Below are positions 1 to 6,874 of a stretch of DNA of 64,000 bases, one piece after another (the stretch's first letter is position 1; every line of letters begins with the position of its first letter). A program made the translations under genes and the position numbers. The DNA lies in the NCBI GenBank assembly GCA_030613505.1, contig JAUWLW010000001.1:68225-132224 (forward strand), given 5' to 3'. A model generated the notes under the pieces. The model was not told the DNA's origin. It saw only the letters and a program-made list of their open reading frames with translations, and did no database searches. Origin of the DNA: Candidatus Zixiibacteriota bacterium (GTDB lineage: Bacteria; RBG-13-66-14; B26-G2; WVWN01).

Positions 1-629
1 GAAGAGGCCCTGGCCCTCCACCCCCAGCGAGATGAAGTTCCCGGCGACCATGCCGCCCACGCACGCGACGATTATTAATATGAGGCCGAGGGCGAAGGTC
101 CACGGCCTACGCCCGGGCGCAACGTCCAGAACGTCCGGGTAGAGGAGGCCGAGCGCCCGCACGCGCTTGTCGAGCGCCTTCAGGAGCAGCGGCCCGAGGA
201 TCGCCGGATAAATAATGTTGTTGGCGACGATGACGTTGCCCAACGCCGCGAAGGGCGCGAGGCCGAGGAGGTCGCCGCCCCAGCCGATGAAGAGGCCGCA
301 GGCCGCCGCGGCCAGGACCACCGTCGCCTCGACGAGCACCAGGCCCCGCCACGACGCGAGGTACTCCTTATCCGAGGCGCGGATGAGCCGATACGGGATG
401 TACGCCAATAGGAAGTTGCCGCCCAGGCCGAAGATGCTGCCCCACCCCAGCGTGCCGAAGAAGTCGCCCAGCAGGTTGCCCAGCGCCGCGCCGACGGCCC
501 CCGCCGGCCCGAACAAGAGCCCCGCGACGAGCGGTATGGCCGCGGCGGGCCGCATCTCCGTCAGGCCCGGGATGAGGACCAGCGGCTTGAAGGGGATGAG
601 CAGCGCGGCGTAGAGGGCCGCGGTGGCCG
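1..629 (-). pseudogene. 5'-truncated second copy of ECF-S-like membrane protein gene
   Basis: This stretch is a near-identical direct copy of 2526..3151, with one 3-bp length difference around 90-112 and scattered substitutions. It covers the membrane-protein gene from about codon 18 onward. Identity stops abruptly at 629 (partner position 3151). Upstream of that point the sequence is unrelated propeller coding sequence, so this copy lacks its start codon and first transmembrane residues. The 3' end lies outside the window. The frame stays open over the visible part, so the copy is either recent or still constrained. A MAG assembly chimera is an alternative explanation. Confidence 0.75.
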
Positions 630-1387
630 CGGGAGGCGGGGGCGACGGCCTCGTGACCAAACCACTCGATGTAATAGATACAATTCGTCGCGGCGTCAAC
701 GACCATCACCCGTGCAAACGGCGGCGGCCCACCGGTTCGAATGCTTGCTTCAACCGCTACCGGCGAAGTTAAGTTCGCTGAGCCCCACTTTGAAAAATAT
801 ACCTTGTGGGTCGACGGGTCGCCCAAAACCGCTTTACCTGGGCCACTAGCTTGGATTCCGGTTAAACGGTTTCCGGGCCCTTGGAAAGAACTTACCACGG
901 AACCGGTCGTAGTAATTTCCAAGGCCAGGTTCTTTTCGGGGATAGCGACGTATTTATCGTAAATCCCCCCACTCAAGTCCGCCGGGTGGTCCCAGGGGCA
1001 CCGGAAAGAGGCGATAACGGAACCCGTAGTCGTTAACCGGTAGATGTAGCTCGTATTGAAGTTGGAAACGACGAGGTCACCGCCCCCTTCCCGCCACTTC
1101 GTTAAACCCCAAGCGCCGGTCGGGACGGCCAAGGAGATATATTCCGAGGGCTTAGTCACGCTATATACGCGGGGGGGCGTGCCGTCGCAGAGTACCGAAA
1201 GGCCGTAAGGCGCGTTGAAAACCACGCCGCGGGCGTTCGACGCCGGCGCGGGATAAGAGCTTATGATTGACCACCCGGTTGCCGCCGCCTCCCCGACAAA
1301 AAACGCGGCCCCGGCGAGCGCCAGAAGGCCGCAAAATATGGCTAATTTTTTCCCGGGCCGACGTTTTTTTCGAAAGCGCCGTTTAAT
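630..1387 (-). pseudogene. Secreted beta-propeller-like protein, 3'-truncated, no ATG/GTG/TTG start
   Basis: Reading upstream in frame from the first GTG (1225) gives a basic N-terminus (KRRFRKKRRPGKK) and a hydrophobic signal segment ending near AGAAFFVGEA. The next residues are WSIISSYPAPASNARGV, typical of a mature exported protein. Two blade-like repeats share the pattern ITTTGSVxxSF. The signal peptide would begin at an ATT codon at 1387, where a lysine-rich 'MKRRF' start is expected, and a stop lies just upstream. No Shine-Dalgarno site is seen. The frame leaves the propeller at about 632, where it runs out of frame into the membrane-protein copy. The gene is therefore truncated and probably dead. 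Function is unknown. Confidence 0.6.
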
Positions 1388-1414
1388 GCGTTAGTTATAG
1401 GATGGTGAATACGG

Positions 1415-2071
1415 TCAGTTAGGTTTAGGAATGACCCGTTTCTTTTCCGCAATTCTCCCGGCCGCGTAGACTAATTCTTCAAACGGCGGTTCCCCGCAGT
1501 GTTCTTCTCTTAATTTAGGTATTAAAGCTTTAAGGTCTTCGAATACCTTGAGTACTTTTTTTGGCGTTGGAAACTTAAAACCTTCTGTTAACGGTTTGAA
1601 CCACTCCACGACTATTTTTATTATCGCCGCCGGCTTATTACTATGTATTCTCGGGTCATGCCCCGCTAAGTCCGATAACGTTTTACTAAGTCTATGTAGT
1701 TTGCTTTCTAACAAAAACCATTGATATTTACCGCGTTTAGTATATTCCATTGCATAAACAATCCCTAATTCGAAGGCCATATTCATACGGGGTAGTTTTT
1801 CTTTTCCCCCGGGCATCCTAGATAAGTCGTTAATCGAATAACCGCAACCGATAATTAGATCCATTATCTTTTCCATTCGCCCAATGCCTGTTTCCCGGAC
1901 TTCCAACGCCGATCTGGGTTGCTTACCTATACACACAATAGAACATACTAAAGCTAAGAGTAAGTCGCGATATTCGTCATCGAAAGGTACGTTAAGAAAT
2001 ACCTGTGTCGGTTCCGGTCGCGGTTTTTTCGGCGTTTTTCTTAATGGCTTCGGTTGCGTTTTTCGTCCCAT
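1415..2071 (-). CDS. TIR-like / nucleoside-2-deoxyribosyltransferase-fold protein
   Basis: 218 aa, preceded by a good ribosome-binding site (GGGAGG). Motifs recall the nucleotide-binding TIR/deoxyribosyltransferase superfamily: VFLNVPFDDEY (residues 24-34), then SINDLSRM (79-86), then PRMNMAFELGIVYAM (94-108), in which Glu101 sits where these families carry the catalytic glutamate. The N-terminus is very basic (K/R/P-rich to residue 22). The gene is clearly more AT-rich than its neighbours. It follows a 59-aa gene and lies between two copies of an ECF-S-like gene, which points to horizontal acquisition. A role in NAD or nucleotide cleavage during defence is an inference from the fold; no substrate can be read from the sequence. 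Confidence 0.65.
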   Translation of the reverse strand: MGRKTQPKPLRKTPKKPRPEPTQVFLNVPFDDEYRDLLLALVCSIVCIGKQPRSALEVRETGIGRMEKIMDLIIGCGYSINDLSRMPGGKEKLPRMNMAFELGIVYAMEYTKRGKYQWFLLESKLHRLSKTLSDLAGHDPRIHSNKPAAIIKIVVEWFKPLTEGFKFPTPKKVLKVFEDLKALIPKLREEHCGEPPFEELVYAAGRIAEKKRVIPKPN

Positions 2072-2132
2072 AGACCTCCCGTTAATGCAATAATTCCTTG
2101 CGTTTTAAATGCCCCAAAGCCTTTTTGGTAAC

Positions 2133-2312
2133 TCACGCTTTTTTCGCGCGCTTTAAGCCTTTTGCGGTTTCGTCACGCAAATCGCCCTGGTTCTCCGAAA
2201 TCATCCGGTCTATACGTTCTTTATCATTTTTCGCTATTTTTAATAGTCGTAATAGCTCATCGATGTCTATAATACGGTCGGTTGTTAAGCCGGCCCTTTT
2301 CTTGTTTGCCAT
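2133..2312 (-). CDS. Small charged helical protein, 59 aa
   Basis: The ORF starts at ATG 2312, five to six bases after an AAGGA site, and encodes MANKKRAGLTTDRIIDIDEL followed by a strongly charged, helix-forming sequence ending KRAKKA. It is too short for a default gene caller. It lies 61 bp upstream of the TIR-like gene on the same strand and shares its AT-rich composition, so the two probably form a transcript. Size, charge and position fit an antitoxin, inhibitor or regulator of the downstream protein, but no family is recognised. Confidence 0.55.
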   Translation of the reverse strand: MANKKRAGLTTDRIIDIDELLRLLKIAKNDKERIDRMISENQGDLRDETAKGLKRAKKA

Positions 2313-2381
2313 ATCACGATTCCTTTATATGGTTCGCGTCATTAAGCCGACGTTTCTATCTTTAACCGTGCTCGTTCTAAC

Positions 2382-2399
2382 ACAAGTCTTGCTACTTGT
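2382..2399. promoter_or_regulatory. Inverted repeat, possible operator
   Basis: ACAAGT and ACTTGT are exact inverted halves separated by six bases. The repeat lies about 70 bp upstream of the 59-aa gene, in AT-rich DNA between it and the end of the ECF-S-like gene. It could bind a regulator of the small-protein/TIR-like pair. No run of T follows, so it does not look like a terminator. Confidence 0.3.
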
Positions 2400-2429
2400 C
2401 TATGATATTAGACTGCTAAACGTTAAGAT

Positions 2430-3203
2430 TTATATCAATAAAACCCCAATAACGAGCAATACAATAAACGGCGCGACGCCGGCGCCCACCGTCCCGGGGT
2501 GGAAGTCCGGGCCGAAGCCGGAGGCGAAGAGGCCCTGGCCCTCCACGCCCAGCGAGATGAAGTTCCCGGCGACCATGCCGCCCACGCACGCGATTACGAT
2601 TAATATCAGGCCGAGGGCGAAGGTGCGGGGGCGCCGCGGCGTAACGTCCAGCACGTCCGGGTAGAGGAGGCCGAGCGCCCGCACGCGCTTGTCGAGCGCC
2701 TTCAGGAGCAGCGGCCCGAGTATCGCCGGATAGATTATGTCGTTGGCGACGATGACGTTGCCCAGCGCCGCGAAGGGCGCGATGCCCAGGAGGTCGCCGC
2801 CCCAGCCGATGAAGAGGCCGCAGGCCGCCGCGGCCAGGACCACCGTCGCCTCGACGAGCACCAGGCCCCGCCACGACGCGAGGTACTCCTTCTCGGAGGC
2901 GCGAATGAGCCGGTAGGGGATATACGCCAAAAGGAAGTTGCCGCCCAGGCCGAAGATGCTGCCCCACCCCAGCGTGCCGAAGAAGTCGCCCAGCAGGTTG
3001 CCCAGTGCCGCGCCCACGGCGCCCGCCGGCCCGAACAAGAGCCCCGCGACGAGCGGTATGGCCGCGGCGGGCCGCATCTCCGTCAGGCCCGGGATGAGGA
3101 CCAGCGGCTTGAAGGGGATGAGCAGCGCGGCGTAGAGGGCCGCGGTGGCCGAGGCCAGCACGACCATCCGCGTGTTCCCCCACATATTGAGGAGCTCGCG
3201 CAC
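2430..3203 (-). CDS. ECF-type transporter S component-like integral membrane protein
   Basis: 257 aa, starting at GTG 3203, 4 bp after the upstream gene's stop and behind a GAGGT site. It has about six hydrophobic segments. The region FGPAGAVGAALGNLLGDFFG, with the following glycine-rich segments, resembles QueT/BioY-type substrate-binding membrane subunits of energy-coupling-factor vitamin transporters. Those proteins work with a shared T subunit and ATPases, none of which is seen here. The substrate cannot be assigned. A nearly identical, 5'-truncated copy lies at 1..629. Confidence 0.65.
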   Translation of the reverse strand: MRELLNMWGNTRMVVLASATAALYAALLIPFKPLVLIPGLTEMRPAAAIPLVAGLLFGPAGAVGAALGNLLGDFFGTLGWGSIFGLGGNFLLAYIPYRLIRASEKEYLASWRGLVLVEATVVLAAAACGLFIGWGGDLLGIAPFAALGNVIVANDIIYPAILGPLLLKALDKRVRALGLLYPDVLDVTPRRPRTFALGLILIVIACVGGMVAGNFISLGVEGQGLFASGFGPDFHPGTVGAGVAPFIVLLVIGVLLI

Positions 3204-3207
3204 GTCG

Positions 3208-3894
3208 CTACCTCGTCAGCTCGTAGATGCGGATTAATACGGAGGTATCCTTCAGGTCGTTGAGCGGCTCGATCTCCACGAAATATTTCCCGGCGAAGGG
3301 TACGTCGTCGAAGATCACGGCCTTGCCGTCGTCGCCCAGTTCCTCGAGCGCGTATCGGACGTCCGCCGGCGGCGTCACTACCCGGGCGTACGCGTCGTAC
3401 GGGTTTACGACGTTGGCCTCCAGGCAGTCACCCCCGCACGATATGACGTACGTCGTCCCCTGCGCGGGCTTGATATCGTACCTGCCCTTCTCCCCCGCCT
3501 TTATCGTGATCTGCGCGGACTCGAGGAGAGTGAGTTTGGGCGGCGGCTCGGTGGATTCGGGCCTCCCGCCCGCCACCGCGCGCTCGAGCGCGGCCGTCGT
3601 CTCCGCGCCGACGACGCCCGTTACCGGCAGGCCCCAGTCCCGCTGGAACGCCTTGACCGCGGCCCCCGTCGCCGGCCCGAACGCGCTCTCCAGCTTGCCC
3701 GACTTGAGAAGGTAGTCGTCATAGCCCAGCTTCGAGAGGTCGGTCTGCAGCATCGTGACGTAGTCGGCGGCGAAGTCGCTGTCGCGCGTGCCGAACTCGA
3801 GCGTGTGGCCGCCGTAGCGGCCGCCCTGGCCTAAAACGACGGCCGGTAACGCCAACGCGACGAGAAGTATCCCCGTTAAATATTTGCCAGCCAT
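3208..3894 (-). CDS. Exported peptidoglycan-binding-domain protein
   Basis: 228 aa with a signal peptide (KYLTGILLVALALPAVVLG). Residues about 35-110 form a PG_binding_1 domain: a paired-helix segment with LQTDLSKLGYD, then AFGPATGAAVKAFQRDWGLP and VGAETTAALE. The C-terminal part (about 120-228) is beta-rich and resembles bacterial pre-peptidase C-terminal-like sandwiches (YFVEIEPLND). No catalytic motif is visible, so it probably anchors to the wall or acts as a periplasmic adaptor. The downstream ECF-S-like gene starts 4 bp after its stop. Confidence 0.7.
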   Translation of the reverse strand: MAGKYLTGILLVALALPAVVLGQGGRYGGHTLEFGTRDSDFAADYVTMLQTDLSKLGYDDYLLKSGKLESAFGPATGAAVKAFQRDWGLPVTGVVGAETTAALERAVAGGRPESTEPPPKLTLLESAQITIKAGEKGRYDIKPAQGTTYVISCGGDCLEANVVNPYDAYARVVTPPADVRYALEELGDDGKAVIFDDVPFAGKYFVEIEPLNDLKDTSVLIRIYELTR

Positions 3895-4035
3895 AGCCGC
3901 GGCGCTCCTTTCCCGGGCGCTTTAAGTATTGGGCTTAATAATGCAGAGGCTCGAAGTATAAAATATTTTAGGTTGAAACGCCACAAAATCGGTGTTAGCT
4001 TTCGGCGCAGGCGCGGTGCGGCCGGAGAAGGAGCT

Positions 4036-4875
4036 ATGCTGCGAACGGCTTTCATGGGTAACTGCAACGCGTTCAACCTGCTGCTGGTCGACTGGCTGGC
4101 GCAGCGGACGGACCTCCGCGTAATAATATGGGGGTCGGCGGATTACTGGTCCCGCACCTGGCGGGGACGGATCCGGTTCTTCCGCCGGCGCCTGAAGAGG
4201 TTTTCGCTATTCAAGGTCGTCGACGAGGTTCTCTTCTATTCTTATTACCGCTTATTTCTGAAAAAGCGCGAGGCCGTCTACAGCGACCGGATGATCGAAA
4301 CCTACCGCCGCGAGCACGGCGTAACTCCCGGCGGCAAACCGGTGAAGGTGTTCAACGTCGCCGACGTCAACGCCCCCGAGATCCGCGAGGCGCTGCTCGC
4401 CGAAGAAGTCGACGCCATGTTCGCCGACTGCCTCAACGCTTACGTTAAACCCGCGACGTTCGAGGCGCCGCGTCTCGGCACCTTCCTCTGGCACGAGGGC
4501 TTCACGCCCGAGTATCGCGGCTTCCACAGCCCCCTCTACACCATAATGAATATGGAGTTGGAAAAGCTGGGCAGCACGCTCTTGAAGATGGACCGCGGTT
4601 TCGATACCGGCCCCATAATCCTCCAGGTGCCCGTGCGCGACGTCGACCCGCTCACGGAGCCGCACCCGTACATCGCCCACAAGGCCATACTCGACAGCCT
4701 GCCGGAGGTGGAGAAGGTTCTCGCGGACCTCGAGGCCGGCCGGCCCCTCCCGACCGTGAACAAGGAGGGCGCGCCCAGCCGCCTCTATACCCGGCCCGGC
4801 ATTACGGACCTGATAAAGTACCGGCGCGCGATAAGCCAACTCCGCGCCAGGGCCCGCGGCGGGAAAACGCGATAA
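4036..4875 (+). CDS. Formyltransferase-fold protein (methionyl-tRNA formyltransferase-like)
   Basis: 279 aa. ATG 4036 is preferred over an upstream in-frame ATG (3973) because GAAGGAG sits just before it and the Rossmann-type start LRTAFMGNCNAFN follows. The core matches the N10-formyl-THF-dependent formyltransferase family: FLWHEGFTPEYRG carries the catalytic-type histidine (N is replaced by WHEG) and GFDTGPIILQ is the hallmark C-terminal motif of that domain. It lacks the Fmt tRNA-binding C-domain, so a sugar- or small-molecule formyltransferase is more likely than Fmt. A methyltransferase gene follows 35 bp later, suggesting a shared modification pathway. Confidence 0.7.
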   Translation: MLRTAFMGNCNAFNLLLVDWLAQRTDLRVIIWGSADYWSRTWRGRIRFFRRRLKRFSLFKVVDEVLFYSYYRLFLKKREAVYSDRMIETYRREHGVTPGGKPVKVFNVADVNAPEIREALLAEEVDAMFADCLNAYVKPATFEAPRLGTFLWHEGFTPEYRGFHSPLYTIMNMELEKLGSTLLKMDRGFDTGPIILQVPVRDVDPLTEPHPYIAHKAILDSLPEVEKVLADLEAGRPLPTVNKEGAPSRLYTRPGITDLIKYRRAISQLRARARGGKTR

Positions 4876-4910
4876 ACCGTTGGCCGGGCGGCGGCGGATA
4901 AGGGGGAACG

Positions 4911-5609
4911 TTGTCCAGGGAATCGCTCGATTACTATCTGGAATGGAAACCGCGTTTCTGGGAGGCGCCTTTTTTATTCGGCCTGTCGCGGGTGGGCCCC
5001 GCCTTCGAGGGAAAGAAGGTCTTGGAAATCGGGTGCGGGCGGGGGCGCATGTGTTCGTGGTTCGCCCAACGGGGCGCCTGGGTCGTCGGCGGCGACCTTT
5101 CTTTTCGTCCTCAGGCCGGCGCGGCCGCGGAGGCGAAGAATAGGGTCCGGCCCACTTTTTACCCGGTCCGGTTTCGCGCCGAAAAGCTGCCGTTCCGAGA
5201 CGCGAGCTTCGACGTCGTATTCACGAAATCGGTTTTCGTCTTACTTCCCAAAAAGAGAATAACGCTGGCGGAGATGTTGCGCGTACTGACCCCGGAGGGA
5301 CACGTATGGCTGTTGGAGAATATGAAACGTAATCCTTTCGCCGCCGTCGTCAGATACCTGCGCTATTCGCACGGCGGGGAGCGGGTCAGGCCCGTCGGCT
5401 ACTTGACGTACCACGAGCTCGAGTCGTACGCGCCCGCGTTTTCGCGATACGAGCACGGCGAGTTCCACCTGTTGACGCCTTTATGTTACCTCTTCCCGGT
5501 GCCCCGGCCCTGGCTGCGGCGCATCGTGGAATGGGAAAGCCGGGTTATAAGGCGCTTCCGCCTCCTGGCCCGGCTGGCGTGGCTGACGTGCGTCGTCGGC
5601 GAGAAATAA
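4911..5609 (+). CDS. Class I SAM-dependent methyltransferase
   Basis: 232 aa, starting at TTG 4911 behind a purine-rich AAGGGGGAA site. Motif I is VLEIGCGRGRMCSWFAQRG (about residues 38-56), with acidic motif II at VVGGDLS. The post-motif LPFRDASFDVVFTKSVFVLL is typical of Methyltransf_11. A basic C-terminus (RRIVEWESRVIRRFRLLARL) may contact membrane or nucleic acid. It follows the formyltransferase-fold gene in the same direction. The substrate is unknown. Confidence 0.8.
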   Translation: MSRESLDYYLEWKPRFWEAPFLFGLSRVGPAFEGKKVLEIGCGRGRMCSWFAQRGAWVVGGDLSFRPQAGAAAEAKNRVRPTFYPVRFRAEKLPFRDASFDVVFTKSVFVLLPKKRITLAEMLRVLTPEGHVWLLENMKRNPFAAVVRYLRYSHGGERVRPVGYLTYHELESYAPAFSRYEHGEFHLLTPLCYLFPVPRPWLRRIVEWESRVIRRFRLLARLAWLTCVVGEK

Positions 5610-5649
5610 ATCCCCCGCCTCCAAATTTTATCTAGAAAACTTTTAAGGG

Positions 5650-6789
5650 TTATCCCCCCGGGATTTCCCTGAAGGCGTCGCGTATCGGCGGCCCCATGGC
5701 CGCGCGCCGGCGCAGGTACCACAGCACGAACGAGAGTGGCACCACCGCCAGGCCGACGAGGCCGAGGAGGCCGAACGCCTGGCCCAGCCCGAACTTCTCG
5801 CCGACATACCCCGCGACGCCGGTGCCGAAAGAGCCCAGGCCGAAAGCCAGGAAGAAGTTGACGCCGAATGCGATACCCTGGCGCCGACTCGACGTCAGCC
5901 GCGATACCAGCGTGTTCGTCACCGGCTGCGTCGAGAAGTGGGCGAAGCCGTACGCCAGCGCCGGCGCGAACAGGAAGGCTCCCTGGAACGTCCCCAACAA
6001 CACCAGCGCCGCGCCCGAGAAGAGGAACGAGCCCGCGAGGACGAGTTCGTAGCGCCAGCGCGAGGCCAACAGGCCGCCGACGTATTGGCCCGCTACCCCC
6101 AACAGCAGCGTCGCCGTAGTCATCACGTTGCCGACGAAGAGGTTCTTGACGGTCGCCAGCCGCGTCGGCAGGAACGTCGTCGCGCCGTGGAAGATGAAGC
6201 CGTTCATCACGGCGATGACGTAGAAGAGGAGAAGGCCGCCCAGCAGCGTCTTCTGCGGAAGGAGGGGCGAAGCGGCCGGGCGGCCGGCCCGGCTCGAGCC
6301 GCGGCGGCCCGCCAACCCCGCGAAGGCCGCGCCCATACCGGCTAACGCGACGGCACAGACCACGTACGGCCAGCGCCACCCTGCGCCGGCCGTTATGGCG
6401 CCCGCGACCACCGGCCCGAGCGCAAGGCCCAGCGTCCCCAATATGCCGTGGTACGACATCGCCTTCTCGACCGAGCCCACGCGGCGCGCGATGAGCGAGA
6501 GCCCCGCCGGATGGTACAGCGCCGCCGCCAGCCCGAGCAGGCCCAGGGCCGCGCCCAGCGTATAGATGTTTCGGGACAGCGCGACGCCGACGCAGGCCGC
6601 GGCCATGCCGAAGCAGCACATCGTCAATACGCGCCGCGACCCTATCCGGTCCGCCAGGAAACCGCTCACGGGCGCCAAGAGGCCGAAGGCGAAGTACGAG
6701 ACGTTGCCGACTACCGAGATGGCGAACAACCCCGCACCCACGCTCTCGCGCATGGGCGTGAGGACCGCGGCGAACGTCACCATCGTCAT
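5650..6789 (-). CDS. Major facilitator superfamily transporter
   Basis: 379 aa from ATG 6789, with 11-12 predicted membrane spans. The segment GFLADRIGSRRVLTM after TM2 is the classic MFS loop 2-3 motif (G-x-x-x-D-R-x-G-x-R). The second half repeats the architecture. In-frame sequence upstream of 6789 (to about 6850) reads RIILGTGAAHGLVHMTMVTF, which looks like the first half of TM1, yet holds no ATG, GTG or TTG. Translation may start at a rare codon (ATT or ATC near an AAGGGG site), or TM1 may be short. The substrate is unknown; an exporter is likely. Confidence 0.85.
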   Translation of the reverse strand: MTMVTFAAVLTPMRESVGAGLFAISVVGNVSYFAFGLLAPVSGFLADRIGSRRVLTMCCFGMAAACVGVALSRNIYTLGAALGLLGLAAALYHPAGLSLIARRVGSVEKAMSYHGILGTLGLALGPVVAGAITAGAGWRWPYVVCAVALAGMGAAFAGLAGRRGSSRAGRPAASPLLPQKTLLGGLLLFYVIAVMNGFIFHGATTFLPTRLATVKNLFVGNVMTTATLLLGVAGQYVGGLLASRWRYELVLAGSFLFSGAALVLLGTFQGAFLFAPALAYGFAHFSTQPVTNTLVSRLTSSRRQGIAFGVNFFLAFGLGSFGTGVAGYVGEKFGLGQAFGLLGLVGLAVVPLSFVLWYLRRRAAMGPPIRDAFREIPGG

Positions 6790-6874
6790 GTGGACGAGGC
6801 CGTGGGCCGCGCCGGTCCCCAGGATTATTCTCTTCTCTTCGCCGGTGATAATTGCCCCTTAATAAATTTAACCG

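Larger units (their letters stand above)
1..3151. repeat. Direct repeats (1-629 and 2526-3151) flanking an AT-rich insert
   Basis: The two copies of the ECF-S-like gene lie in the same orientation with the small-protein gene, the TIR-like gene and the broken propeller gene between. The junction is sharp at 629/3151. The inner DNA (about 1.24-2.5 kb) is visibly AT-rich. This is the geometry expected of integration by recombination at a chromosomal gene, or of a segmental duplication with insertion. The left copy extends beyond the window. Confidence 0.65.

Noticed and set aside
368-629. Continuation of the propeller reading frame through the membrane-protein copy
   Set aside because: In 1-629 the reading frame with the membrane-protein homology is a different one; the propeller frame there is a shadow with R/G/P-rich composition and is not conserved.
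2098-2664. 188-aa plus-strand ORF
   Set aside because: It lies antisense to the 59-aa gene and the end of the ECF-S-like gene and has no ribosome-binding site or recognisable fold; the minus-strand gene has a clean start site.
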